From: Rachicladosporium sp. CCFEE 5018
Taxonomy: Eukaryota; Ascomycota; Dothideomycetes; Cladosporiales; Cladosporiaceae
Length of the DNA stretch: 64,000 nt
Direction of reading: 5' to 3'
NCBI GenBank assembly: GCA_002077045.2
Contig: KZ111154.1
Span: 248,001 to 312,000 of the forward strand
Position 1 is the stretch's first letter. Every line of letters starts with the position of its first letter. The notes under the pieces were generated by a model. The model made no database searches, had not been told where the DNA came from, and was given only the letters and a program-made list of their open reading frames with translations. Made by a program: the position numbers and the translations under genes. Of the stretch, positions 9,701 through 18,702 are shown in pieces.

Positions 9701-11520
9701 CACTCAAGCAGCGACCTACTGGACACTCGTTCTGGGACAGCCTGCCAAGTGCAGAGGTATTTGAGGAGGGTCAGAAGGGATTGACGTGGCAAGCACAAGC
9801 CGCGCTGAAGGCAGGACTGAGGATAAGAGTGCTCAAGCTGGACAGCGCAGATGATGCAGCTCGACCCGAAGATTGTTCTAAGGCACCCGACCTCAGCCAC
9901 AATCTCGAGTCGGCGTCAATTCGCAAAGATAAGGAGAAGAAGGTCCACGCTCTGAACGCCGAGGCTCGCATCGTTCGAGCGCTAAAGCGAGCAGAGCTTA
10001 CTGCGGAGGATGGAGAGGCTATACGCCGTTCCATTGATAGTATCACAGCGCCGGTGAAGGATGTGGATCCGATACTTGCTTCCCCCCTGGCTCAAAGGAC
10101 GAAGCCTACATCATGGTCATCCGATCCTTCAACAGCGCTCAACGACTCATCAGCTCTGCGTTCTCCTGTCGTAATGAGGCCCGAGGTTCCCTTGGAGGAG
10201 CCGATTCGGGACTCAACAGCGCAAAGATTCGCTCCGCCAACGCCCAACGAGTACATCGCAGGCCAACGCAGGTACATCGAAATCCACGCTCAGTCGCCTC
10301 AGCCAAGCGGTCCGGCTCGTACAAAACAATATCACCCGTTTTTTCCTCAGCCAAGTCCCGTCAAACGTGTGCTAACGAACACAAGAGAGACGAAATCTGC
10401 GAGATCGAGGCAATTGAGCGTATTGCACGGTGCTGCGATCACGGCCACGGCCACAAATGCGCCACTTGTGATATGCGGGCCATTCAGCTTCTTGCGAGAG
10501 CTTACATGCGACGCAGCCAGTGTCCTTGAGCCATCGTCCAAAGACATCGCCAAGATCATGGCAAAATGGCAGCATGGAGCCGAGGAGTCCAGCACGGCGA
10601 TGCGCGAGGATGGTCCGGAAAAAGAACATGATGGACTATGTGAAGCCGTTAGCGAGCTAAGCACAACGACGGGTCCATCTCGCCCAGTGGCCGATGCAAC
10701 ATCGCCTAGACCTCCAAATGCTGAGCTCGTGACTCAGCGCTCATCGCACAGACTCAGAGCAATGCGCGAGCGGCGTGAAGTGCAGACTACGGGTGAGGCC
10801 GAGGCCCACAGCTCACCGACTGCAAGCTCGAAGGTACAGACTCAGCGAAAGATACGGCAGCGCCGCGATAGTCTAGCGGTGGCGCGGGAGCGACCTGCTC
10901 CACTACACCGTCCTGTACTTGGCAGCGAGCAGAGCGATGATGATACATCTGCCAGATGTGCCCATACGGCGGCGCCTACAATCGTCGATGAGGCAATAGA
11001 GACCGGATCGAGGACCAGGAATGCACACGACTTGATGTCGCTGCAAGGTGGACCACCATCGGCTGCCATGATGGCGCCTGTGAGTCGCGACCTTGCTACT
11101 ACGCCGGATGATTCATCGGCATCGGGTGCGCCCAGCACTCGCGACACACCTAGATCAGCCACAGCTCAGACTTCTTCGCCGCGCCAAAGTTGCAGCGCAG
11201 CCACCGGGCCACCGACATCGAGGACGCACTCGTTCTGGCACGCGGTATTGTCGGCTTCGTCCGCTTTGACGTCTGACTTCTGGGGCACGAATTTCGTCGG
11301 CGACTTCGAAGATGGCACTACCGTCGCGCCCCCTGGTGAGCACACGCTTCCTGAGCACGCCAGCGTGATCGTGCTGCGAAGGCTTCGGGCTATCGTAATG
11401 ATGATCGTGTTGGTAGTCATAACGGTGATGGCGAAGATCGCGTTGCTGCAGGAGCCCGATCCTAATGGCGGATTAGGACCGAGTTGGCCGCTGCCAGGTG
11501 ACTCACGTCGAGGCAGATGA
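6784..11520 (+). CDS. Very large, mostly disordered tail-anchored protein of unknown family, copy 1
   Basis: A 1578-residue single-exon protein starting at the first ATG (MSRAQPPEDMPDYRN); the open frame upstream lacks an ATG. An ordered N-terminal part of about 220 residues (YGALIWDSLQDITL, and a Cys/His cluster VCDGRECKICAH that could bind metal) precedes a very long Pro/Ser/Ala/Thr-rich region. Short conserved islands stand out: RPYMGVTRIPR, LNAEARIVRALKRAELTAED, and three FW-containing modules (AFWDSKRP, HSFWDSLP, HSFWHAVLSASSALTSDFWG). A hydrophobic helix (AIVMMIVLVVITVMAKIAL) ends about 25 residues from the C-terminus, suggesting a tail anchor with the bulk of the protein in the cytosol. 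The family is not recognised and no enzymatic motif is visible. It is far more diverged from copy 2 than neighbouring genes, with many indels of whole codons, yet the frame stays open in both. Confidence 0.8.
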   Translation: MSRAQPPEDMPDYRNIKVRFGTHSIPNYGALIWDSLQDITLKDEKSWNAFDALKQRFYKVENTIDRSHRKGVVGGGEGTLGPWTAEELETDQKYLEAKRAYVKGLVSGLQRHDDPSGVLGGVLIESGVFDEVLAVHSEDLGVAREVQELHLSDAGWVAVTRIVRGGKATLLVCDGRECKICAHAEEPEPVKGALATAAQDQIPQLDTNIEVVDQQQPADRIDSAVPSEIDYGHTGIPLVPSGPRQSFNPIKPRFKRAGRGKRFALNERFPNGQMRPVSTSLADLLGAALPPTDSVVDGGAAQEDGASKPMERNAQDLVRLDTAMAPPPPSALQRRPQTTMPSPGSGIRLRPQPNGLAAAMPYHTHLARIMQPPYRPTGMTPNMHAQRPGALKIAQTTYIPPATNSAPTLSRPSSAIAILPHSTKTIDASAFRLTARKAALSATAMPFQTTSPVKIGGVASSAGVAAAKKAVRSDEEALKLFISRKEAWERSLGSAAKGGAAFQDGRVEARSGGVEKSGACAEVMARADEHAHAQNAGAAEENVSDGCAVATLKVTPSPTCASSTATPKPAARVALPLPILRITNPDAPAKVVAEAITASGEFQDVRNRKAGTGGASAESVATSSNTSLPYSAPSSPQSPPPVPQRARKKKPQGSSGEGRVVKKATRATAIATSGSRGVEDEEEHRVIDGHGGSFDKTTLDTTQDPTMAAQHVLDQAAILRQRLSDCAWLPDAERAVVMKKLDAELEDLERYAPSVLERLEESSQSQLPEGSDEVEEPVLAAEDDRHSQGTESGHGDEERNVELRVLNDRHGVSGSGSLTIRPYMGVTRIPRSVKQTATMTIATASEKSSSREGTPIDDSAGLCTPTTTEPRAPPAVTYVAPSASGTSIAISSKPQATPKSYLETLPVNGSEFVEAKAFWDSKRPSITFDGPPSSSSAAVVESLPTRLTSRAQGHEIALAKQKKELTPPPPTLPLKQRPTGHSFWDSLPSAEVFEEGQKGLTWQAQAALKAGLRIRVLKLDSADDAARPEDCSKAPDLSHNLESASIRKDKEKKVHALNAEARIVRALKRAELTAEDGEAIRRSIDSITAPVKDVDPILASPLAQRTKPTSWSSDPSTALNDSSALRSPVVMRPEVPLEEPIRDSTAQRFAPPTPNEYIAGQRRYIEIHAQSPQPSGPARTKQYHPFFPQPSPVKRVLTNTRETKSARSRQLSVLHGAAITATATNAPLVICGPFSFLRELTCDAASVLEPSSKDIAKIMAKWQHGAEESSTAMREDGPEKEHDGLCEAVSELSTTTGPSRPVADATSPRPPNAELVTQRSSHRLRAMRERREVQTTGEAEAHSSPTASSKVQTQRKIRQRRDSLAVARERPAPLHRPVLGSEQSDDDTSARCAHTAAPTIVDEAIETGSRTRNAHDLMSLQGGPPSAAMMAPVSRDLATTPDDSSASGAPSTRDTPRSATAQTSSPRQSCSAATGPPTSRTHSFWHAVLSASSALTSDFWGTNFVGDFEDGTTVAPPGEHTLPEHASVIVLRRLRAIVMMIVLVVITVMAKIALLQEPDPNGGLGPSWPLPGDSRRGR

Positions 11521-11659
11521 GAGATGTGGGCACGGATGTCATTTTATAGGATGAAACTTGGGTATCGTACGCATGATTTACTGTAGCATAGCTACATCCA
11601 TTCCGGTTTACCTGTCCAACGCCTCGCTAAGTATCAGCACACCTTATCCCGGCAGCATA

Positions 11660-12466
11660 TTAAACAGACGTCTTGGTGTCCATCGCTGCATCATCGTTGT
11701 CCAGCGTCTTGTCCGAGATGCTCTCGATCGACATATCCAATGGTTCTTCTGTCGGCGGTTCAATCGTTTCCTCCACCCTCATCTTCTTCACCTCGCTCGC
11801 CTTCAAGCCCTCCTGCATTGGCGGTCTCCACTCCCTCAAGTTTTGTACCGGCCCTCCCTCGATGACGACCGCCTTCTCCTCCCCCATCCTACCCAGCACC
11901 GTTCCAGCAAACCGCCCATCCTCCCCAACCTTGCCAACCTTCCTCTTCAATGATACCACAAAGTCGTCGGCCACAACTCTCCCACCCCCGACACCCACAG
12001 CCGTACTCCCAGTTTCAGGTGCCAGCCCAGCGATCCTCTGAATCTCAGCATAAACAGGCCCTTCAAACCAAGCAAAAAACTCCTTCACGTCCCTCAAATC
12101 CCTCTCCTCCCTCCTTTTGGCCTCAGCCCTTGCCCTCGCCTCCCCTGCACTGCCCTCTCCCTGCACCTCCTTCATCGGCCGCCGACTCCGTTCCCGCCAT
12201 TCTTCCTCCCCCGCCTCATCAAACGGCACTAGCACCCCCGCATCCCGCATCGCCATGCGCACATCTGAGATCGTGGGTTCGGACGTGTTGTGTCCATTCT
12301 GGGAGTGGAGGAGGGTCGTGGAGGCTAGGAGGAGGAGATGGCGTTCGGCGAGGTTTGTGAGGGTTTCGAGGACGGAGGGTTTGGTTGTGTGGAAGCCGGC
12401 GGCGCGGAGGGTGTGGATTATAAAGGGGCGGAGGAGGGAGTGGTGAAGGTCGTGGGATTGGGACAT
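11660..12466 (-). CDS. TAF3-like histone-fold (bromodomain-associated) protein, copy 1
   Basis: A 268-residue intronless gene. Residues about 5-85 form a Btp/bromodomain-associated histone fold: LLRPFIIHTLRAAGFHTTKPSVLETLTNLAERHLLLLASTT followed by ISDVRMAMRDAGVLVPF. This is the fold of fungal TFIID subunit 3 (TAF3), which pairs with TAF10 in promoter recognition; assignment is by family resemblance. The middle is charged and helical (REERDLRDVKEFFAWF). A DDFVVSLKRKVGKV segment and an acidic C-terminus follow. No PHD finger is present, as is usual for fungal forms. It ends 139 bp from the end of the large unknown gene (convergent) and starts divergently from the F-box-like gene. Confidence 0.82.
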   Translation of the reverse strand: MSQSHDLHHSLLRPFIIHTLRAAGFHTTKPSVLETLTNLAERHLLLLASTTLLHSQNGHNTSEPTISDVRMAMRDAGVLVPFDEAGEEEWRERSRRPMKEVQGEGSAGEARARAEAKRREERDLRDVKEFFAWFEGPVYAEIQRIAGLAPETGSTAVGVGGGRVVADDFVVSLKRKVGKVGEDGRFAGTVLGRMGEEKAVVIEGGPVQNLREWRPPMQEGLKASEVKKMRVEETIEPPTEEPLDMSIESISDKTLDNDDAAMDTKTSV

Positions 12467-12893
12467 TGTGATTGTTATGGTGGAGACGCGTAGGGGGAGG
12501 GTTGGCCTTTGAGGTTATCGAGTGATCATCGCTGGGTGTTCAAGGCATATCCAGTGTAGGCTGTGTACTCAGAGGAAGTGAAGTCGCAAGTCACATGTGT
12601 GGACCCGCTTTTGCTGGAGTGCCATTCACTTCTGATCTACCCTACGGTCATCAGAGTTCTGTTGAATTTTCGAGTAGCAACACTGCCAATAGCCAAGCGC
12701 TTATTGAGCGGCACGATGTAGATTGAAATGTGAGTCAGGTGAGAACTAGGTGGATTGAAAAGTGAACGAGGTGGACCGGTGAGGCGCGGCTGCCTGGAAG
12801 TCGAATGCCTAATGGTGACTACATGTAGGCCACACACATCAACACTACTTTTATTGACAGAGAGACACATACATACCACACACAAGGACTAGC
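12467..12893. promoter_or_regulatory. Divergent promoter region, TAF3-like (-) and F-box-like (+)
   Basis: This 427-bp region sits between two divergent starts and is strongly conserved with 34650-35077. No gene or clear regulatory motif was identified. Confidence 0.6.
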
Positions 12894-13490
12894 ATGGACG
12901 ACGACCTCGCTGCCCTGCCGAAGGACTTCGAGGACACATTCGTAGTCGAGCCATCCCTTCAACCACGCCTGGCCTTCCGATTGCTCGACCTCCCACCCGA
13001 GATCTGGCTTGCGATCGGCAATCACGCAGTCCTCAAGTCTCCTCTCAATGTCACATTAGCAGAGACGAACAATTTGCAAGCAAAGATGGTTGCTCAACCG
13101 GCCATCACAAGGACTTGCCGAGTCTTGCGCAAGGAGCTTCTCCCCGTTTTCTACAAACGCAACCGCTTTTCGGCCTTGCATTTGTACAAGGTCTCGTGCA
13201 TTAGGAAGTGGTTTGCCGCTATCGGCCAGGTCAACTGCGAGGCCATGTGCACTTTCACCTTCATGGCGCAGTATCATACTGAATTCTGGGTCGAGCAATT
13301 CAGGCGCATGGGCATCTACGCGCGAGTCTCTACTGCCGACGATGATACCGGGATTGGCTTTGGCGATTGGCCTCACAAGTTTCTGGTCACATTCCGCGGT
13401 GTGGCCGCATTGCGCGCGGAGCAGCTTGAGTACGATGCAGCTATGGGCGAAGCTATGCAGCTTTTCGAACGATGGGTCGTGTATGTGTGA
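12894..13490 (+). CDS. F-box-like protein, copy 1
   Basis: A 198-residue intronless protein. The segment FRLLDLPPEIWLAIG at about residues 24-38 matches the start of an F-box or 2EXR-type domain. It is followed by helical sequence containing TRTCRVLRKELLPVFY, the 'conserved Cys/Arg then L...FY' pattern common in fungal F-box-like proteins. The remainder has no repeat domain visible. F-box proteins recruit substrates to SCF ubiquitin ligases, but many fungal members of this expanded group have no known partner. The ATG at 12894 is followed by an acidic leader. Copy 2 (35078-35674) has the same length. Confidence 0.72.
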   Translation: MDDDLAALPKDFEDTFVVEPSLQPRLAFRLLDLPPEIWLAIGNHAVLKSPLNVTLAETNNLQAKMVAQPAITRTCRVLRKELLPVFYKRNRFSALHLYKVSCIRKWFAAIGQVNCEAMCTFTFMAQYHTEFWVEQFRRMGIYARVSTADDDTGIGFGDWPHKFLVTFRGVAALRAEQLEYDAAMGEAMQLFERWVVYV

Positions 13491-13983
13491 CTTGTTTTGA
13501 TGGCTCAGGTCTGAGTCCACGCATATGGACAAACGCCGCGACCATGTGGCACGTTACATGGCATGCTGTCAGATGCAAGCAGTTTCATGACCGAGCGTAG
13601 CTTAGCTTGCATTCCTGCCATGAGACTTCAGGCTTTTCGGTTGCCATGTCAGTACACTCATGGCGGAGGCGTCAGTGTCGACAATAGACCGTTACGTCTA
13701 ACCACCATGACATTGGAGCATCGTTGCAGTGTCGGGGCGGCAACATCGGAATTAGATGATGAGGGAACACCGAAGGTGGTAAGCAGGCAAGCAGAAATCT
13801 GCAACACTCGCAAGAAGCCGCACGCGGCCTTTGTCTACACATAAGCAACCCAATGCGGAAGCAAGCAGCATGTCCGGCAATGGCAGACACGATGGCCTCT
13901 CAATCCGCTCAGCGCCCAATGTCTTCCAGTACCTCATCTCGTACCTATTGTCACATTCGCATCGAAAGATACCAGCCGTCACT
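13491..13983. other. Intergenic region upstream of the PAN-like membrane protein gene
   Basis: No supported gene. The frame of the downstream gene is open back to an alternative ATG-less start at 13831, but the sequence between 13831 and 13983 changes frame and composition between copies, so it is treated as leader or promoter DNA. The equivalent in copy 2 is 35675-36150. Confidence 0.5.
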
Positions 13984-15896
13984 ATGCCGTTCGTCAAATC
14001 ACGACCTTCAGATGCTGGCTCATCATCAGTCAGCGAGGCTCACTCGACAGCCTATGATGCCGACTTCGCCGAAGCTGCGCTCAGCGCGAGTGATCTCAGC
14101 AAGACGGCAAAGCGATACAGCAAGCCGACCCCAGTCGCAGCGATGAGAGGCAGCAGTAGATCGCAGACGTACAAGAAAGAAGCTGTGCTGGGAGACTGCC
14201 CATCTGGTCAGCTCTTCTACAATTGCCAGACGACAGGCTTCATCGGCTGCTGCAGTATCAATCCATGCAACCCGGGATCTACTTGCCCAGAGTCTGCGGC
14301 GTCAAGTGCTGTAGCGGCAGCGATTTCGTCGGCAAGTGCAGCCGAAAGTGCTTCTCAAGCCGCGGCGACGAGCTCAACACCAACACCGGCGTCGTCTTCC
14401 GCAACACAGTCGTCAAGCAGTGTATTGTCAGCGCAGACGGTAGTAGTGTCGGCCACATCTACGCCACCGGCGATCTTGCAGACAGCGACTAGCAACGCAG
14501 CGGCGGCAGCAACCTTCGCACCAGAGCCCTCATGTCCGGGCGGGAACAACACCATCTACATCGACAACAGCAAGCTCGCATACACAATCCACTGCAATAG
14601 CGACAACAGCGCTCCCTCGTACAACTCGATTCAAGTACAGACCGGCGGATACGCCGAATGCTTCTCCAGCTGTTCCCTGCAAAGCACTGGTACCGGTTTC
14701 ACGTACGTCGGCTTGGACAATGGCAGTTGCTACTTCAAGTCATCGCTCTTGACTGGCAGCTACGTCGCCAAAGCCGGGAGCAACTACATCACCGCTTCGA
14801 AGAACGATCCCACAGCTTCCGTCTCTCAACCAGCCTTGCCTGACAACAATAAGTCCAACACTGGCGCCATAGCCGGTGGCGTCGTAGCTGGCGTCCTACT
14901 TTTGGTCATCCTCCTTGTCCTCGCCGCCTTCCTCGTCAAACGCCGCCGCGCAAAGCTCGACTCGAAACGCGCAACCATGAGCCATATCTTTGGCGGTGCC
15001 GTGGAGCCCGGCAAAGCCTCTTCCCCCGACGACCAGCAAATGCATACTTTACCTATACATCAGCGCAGCGGCAGCACAAGTCACGATGTCTTCGCGCCAT
15101 ATGGAGGTGCGTACTACCAGTCTTCTACAACCCCTCAATACTCGCCTGTGACCTGGTCGGCACCGCAAGCAAAACGCCGATCGGTCTACAGACCTCTCGG
15201 TCCGATCGGGGAGCAGGGCTGGATTTGAACGACGTCTGACTAGTGGGTGTAGGCTTTTATCGCGGTACGGAGGCGTACGATGAAGATGGTACGGTGATGA
15301 GTGGTGTCAAGTCGGCTGGAGAACAGAAGAGCTGTGCTGGGTATTACGCGTCTGGCGCTAGGATGAGTGAAGCATCTGAAAGAGGCATCCTACTTCCGGC
15401 ATCGGTCTATCATCCGGCTGCTAACCGCTCGGCGGATCCGATACCGATGCTTGATAGCACGCCCATCCAGCGCGCTGCAACAAGTAGCTCATCGGCCTCT
15501 TCTCAACGAGCACCTCGGTTTGTAGAACACATTCCCGAGCTCGCCGACACCTCGCCACCAGTAACACCGCCGCGCTTCGTTGTGCAGCGTGCGCCCTCGA
15601 CGCCTAGCGCAGACAATCCCACACTCGGTCGTGATAGGACTCGCGCTTCTGTGCCTGGGCTAGCTGATGCAGTGTGGCGGGATCAGCACCTCATGTCCTG
15701 GAACAAATACTCGGATCGGCACGTGGAGGGTACAGAGGGAGGGCAGGTAGGAGCGACTATGAGTCCAGCTAAAGAGAGACCGAGTGAGAGACGACAGGAG
15801 GAAGCTGGTATTAGTCCGGATCTTAGTAAGACGCCGATTGACAGAGGGTTTGTCGTTAGTCCGTTGGGGAGTCTGGAGAGGAAGGGCGGGAGATAA
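13984..15896 (+). CDS. PAN-like, Cys/Ser-rich single-pass membrane protein with an alternative intron, copy 1
   Basis: Start is the ATG at 13984 (MPFVKSRPSD). Read through, the frame stops at 15228 (414 residues from this start). Splicing 15107-15252 (donor gtgcgt, branch ctgac, acceptor tgtag; 146 nt) joins it in frame to a second open frame ending at 15896. Domains: a Cys-rich segment (GDCPSGQLFYNC, GCCSINPCNPGSTC), a Ser/Ala/Thr-rich stalk, a PAN/apple-like unit (YAECFSSCSLQSTGTGFTY, NGSCYF), one membrane helix (IAGGVVAGVLLLVILLVLAAFLV), basic KRRRAK and a cytoplasmic tail. By architecture it resembles fungal wall-sensor-like or mucin-like membrane proteins; function unknown. Copy differences are mostly synonymous both in the intron's coding part and in the downstream exon, so both isoforms appear real. 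A PAN cysteine present in copy 2 is Gly here. Confidence 0.75.
15107..15252 (+). other. Candidate alternative (retained) intron, copy 1
   Basis: The donor gtgcgt at 15107 and acceptor gtgtag ending at 15252 fit fungal consensus, with branch-like ctgac about 12 nt upstream of the acceptor. Retention yields a tail ending GPIGEQGWI with a stop at 15226-15228; splicing continues the protein to 15896. Confidence 0.6.
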
Positions 15897-16264
15897 TGGT
15901 TCAAAGCTGAAACATATTAGAGCTTGAAAGATCAATAAGTTTGCACGGCTACATTGATATTATGGCGGCACCGCTTTCGTAACGGCCGCTTGCTCGAGGT
16001 ACACTGTATTACACTCTCCAGGTCAACCAGCCGCCGATGACAGCTTGATGGCCCCTGGCAGTCGCACAATGTCCCATGATCGGATCTCATCGCCAGTAGA
16101 CTCTACAGAGACGTACAGACGCCATTGTAGTCTTCTCTACTCCGCCTAAGATTTACCCTCCTAATTCTCCGCCTGCTTCTCGCGCGTTCAGTTCTGTCCG
16201 TACTCGCTGCGGTCCACTTGCTCAATCGTGGAGCGCAGTACGAGCAGTCCGAGTGTCAAAACGT
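15897..16264. terminator. Convergent 3' region
   Basis: This 368-bp region lies between the 3' ends of the PAN-like gene (+) and the first F-box paralogue (-). It should hold both polyadenylation regions; an A/T-richer stretch with tcaataagtttg occurs at about 15930-15950. No gene is seen. It is highly conserved with 38064-38431. Confidence 0.5.
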
Positions 16265-17107
16265 CTAGACCCATTGCACGTCCCAGTCGCTCCTATCTGT
16301 GTACTGTAACGCTGTGCCTGACTTGACGTGCGTGACGCAAGTTTCAGAGTATCCCCAATTGATGCCCATAGTCTCCTGTTGCGGTGTGGCAGCTGCCTCC
16401 ACGGTGAGCTCGAGTACCTCTGGAACCAAGTCATGGAATCTGCTGAGATAGCTTCGCGCCGAGTTCCGGTACAAGCTTGCAACAGATGCATCCGAAATGT
16501 TGGCAGGATGAAGGGCTCGATCGAAGGTCCTGTAAGTTTCCGGATCGACGATTGTGACTCGCCGAAGGCACGCCAGCTGAGGTAGAAACGCAAGTAGTGC
16601 GTGTGAAGCTTCGGGCCTCACACTCTCGTTCCAATGGAAGTTCGCCAGTGCGTTCAGCATGCCTTTGTGATGGCACATTAGCTCTGAGATCTTTTTCACC
16701 TTGGAGCCGAGCTGCGATCCAAACAACTTCAGATTTTCTTCTACATCCTCGAAAGTAGACTGTACGTCCTCGAGGTTCACTAGGGGTCGATTGTCTTGAC
16801 CGACGGATGCTTTCACATCTCGCCACGCAAATCCATGTGCTTCTCTATTGACTTGCTTGCAGGTGAGCAGTAGTGCAAGGTTGTGGCTTCCGCCTAGGTG
16901 AATCTCTGTACGTAAAAGTGCTATCGTAGTGGTCTCCCATAGATTGTCGAAGACGAGCTCCCAGATATGGTTGCGCAGCTCCGCTGGCAGAGTATGAAGA
17001 GACGAGTTGCGCATGCCGTAATCGTCCGCCGCCGGCGTATGGTGTTCCTTGTTCTCCGTCGGGTTCATGGTGTCATCGTCATCCATGGTGTTGCCTGAGA
17101 TTGTCAT
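16265..17107 (-). CDS. F-box/2EXR-like protein, paralogue 1, copy 1 (intact)
   Basis: A 280-residue intronless protein; the first ATG in frame is at 17107 (MTISGNTMDDDD), with a further in-frame ATG eight codons on. The characteristic motif is DYGMRNSSLHTLPAELRNHIWELVF, followed by LALLLTCKQVNREAHGFAWRDV. This is the 2EXR/F-box-like signature abundant in Dothideomycetes ('LPaELRN.IWEl.f' then 'LLLTCKqvn.Ea'). The rest lacks recognised repeats. It shares this whole pattern with the adjacent gene at 17370-18224, so the two are tandem paralogues. In copy 2 the gene is broken by two frameshifts. Confidence 0.78.
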   Translation of the reverse strand: MTISGNTMDDDDTMNPTENKEHHTPAADDYGMRNSSLHTLPAELRNHIWELVFDNLWETTTIALLRTEIHLGGSHNLALLLTCKQVNREAHGFAWRDVKASVGQDNRPLVNLEDVQSTFEDVEENLKLFGSQLGSKVKKISELMCHHKGMLNALANFHWNESVRPEASHALLAFLPQLACLRRVTIVDPETYRTFDRALHPANISDASVASLYRNSARSYLSRFHDLVPEVLELTVEAAATPQQETMGINWGYSETCVTHVKSGTALQYTDRSDWDVQWV

Positions 17108-17369
17108 GCAGTGTTGCGATGGAACTCGTAGATGTGACTTTAGGTAAGAAGTGATCGAAGCCAGCCGGCGTGACCTCGACGCTACACGAGGTGCGGCATT
17201 TGGCACATGCTTGGCAGGTGCGAGTGAAGCTAGGTTTGTGAGTGAAGTGGAGCGCCAGGGTGAAGTGAAGTTGGACAGCTATTGCCTGAGTGCTACTTGC
17301 CGTTGACTCTGCCCACTGCATTCGCATCCGCATCCCCATGGACGCTCTCCCTGTCACTTCGATGGCTGA

Positions 17370-18224
17370 TCATTGGTCTACCTTGATTACTGTCCCCATT
17401 TTCAACACATTGTCGTCAGAGTCCCACAACGTACCCCATGCAACATTTGTAAATTGATGCCCTTCGATCAACCATACGAATGACTTCTCCGTCCTACCAC
17501 GGTAAGGCGGTTTATTAATCTCAACTTTAGTCACGCCTGGTAGCCTGAGGTGAAGCTCAGAGAGTTGCTCTCGCGCAAGACCGCAACCCCAGTGCATACT
17601 TCCCACGCTATCCGATGATAGCGGTCCTCGTTCCAACGCTGCCTTTTGATAGCCATAGACCATGGGATCGGTAATTCTGATGGTCCGGAGGCCCTTGAAT
17701 TGAGGCAGCAGAGCGGCCGTTGCATGAGCCACAGCGTGATCGTGACATTCGCTTGCACCCATCGGATGCCATACGCGAGCCGCCAGGACGCCTCCAGTTT
17801 TGAATGTGAGCTCCAAGATAGTTGCCAATCTTTGGCCGAGTCCCGCGCACACTGTCTCGAAAAGCTCAGCCCGCTCCCGAGCCCTCCGTGCTGGAGTGGG
17901 CAGTCGAGTCCTGTAGTACCTATGCTCTTCGTAGCCGATGGCTGCGCTTACGTTGCGCCACGCGAAGCCCTGAGATTCTGCATAGATGCGCTTGCATGTG
18001 AGGAGAAGTGCGAGTCGGGGATGTGCAGTTCGCGTATGGGGCTTGGAACCTAGGCCGAAGGGTCTGATGACTATGTCGTCCCAAAGCCTGTGGAACACCA
18101 GCTCCCATATGTGGTTGCGAAGCTCCGGTGGCAGCGTGCGAAAAGGTGAGTCTCGCATCCCATAGTCACCCTCTAGAGGAGTCTGAAGCCTGCACACATT
18201 GCTCTCGATTGTATCGACGTCCAT
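17370..18224 (-). CDS. F-box/2EXR-like protein, paralogue 2, copy 1 (intact)
   Basis: A 284-residue intronless protein starting at the ATG at 18224. The signature DYGMRDSPFRTLPPELRNHIWELVFHRLW is followed by LALLLTCKRIYAESQGFAWRNV, nearly the same framework as its neighbour at 16265-17107, to which it lies head-to-tail with 262 bp between. The C-terminal half (LRTIRITDPMVYGYQKAAL, GVTKVEINKPPYRG) is probably mixed alpha/beta. Function unknown; F-box-like proteins are usually adaptors of ubiquitin ligases. Copy 2 carries a one-base deletion that truncates it. Confidence 0.78.
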   Translation of the reverse strand: MDVDTIESNVCRLQTPLEGDYGMRDSPFRTLPPELRNHIWELVFHRLWDDIVIRPFGLGSKPHTRTAHPRLALLLTCKRIYAESQGFAWRNVSAAIGYEEHRYYRTRLPTPARRARERAELFETVCAGLGQRLATILELTFKTGGVLAARVWHPMGASECHDHAVAHATAALLPQFKGLRTIRITDPMVYGYQKAALERGPLSSDSVGSMHWGCGLAREQLSELHLRLPGVTKVEINKPPYRGRTEKSFVWLIEGHQFTNVAWGTLWDSDDNVLKMGTVIKVDQ

Positions 18225-18702
18225 AATGGGGCGTTTTGCGATCGTTGCGGCTGAAGATGAGGTGATAGGTCGTAGATAGCGGGTGGTAAGTGGCAGAGAT
18301 GAAGGGCTGGCGGAAGGTAAAATAGAGATTCGCCTTGTAGCATGATGTGAAGGTCTTACGAGTCAGCATTTGTCCAAAATGTACGAGACATGCAGTGAAG
18401 TCAAACATTGAAGTGAAATGAAGTGACATAACGACTGTGAAAGAGGCCTGACAGGCCAGCAGGCGATCGAGCGCGGCTAAGGGAATATTCAATGTCATAC
18501 TCAGCCACTTTACCTCCGTGATATCAGACCGTTGTCCATGTAATCGCAGCGTTTCCAAGGGCAAGCAGTCTCCACTGCAGACGGCGAGCTAGTTATGCTG
18601 TCACACGCAGAAGAACCAACTGCTCTGATCAGTCCTCCATATGCTTTGCTGATTTGCACAGCTGCCTCAGTCAGGCCGCTCATGCCTTACATCACCTAAA
18701 GC
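18225..18702. other. Intergenic region between F-box paralogue 2 and the GW/WG-rich gene
   Basis: No supported gene; contains the F-box promoter and the terminator of the GW/WG-rich gene, both on the minus strand. Short direct repeats of the form gaagtgaa/agtgaag occur near 18385-18430. Highly conserved with 40382-40869. Confidence 0.5.

Noticed and set aside
18380..18430. Short gaagtgaa direct repeats as a regulatory array
   Set aside because: Few imperfect copies in simple-sequence context; similar words occur elsewhere in the spacers.
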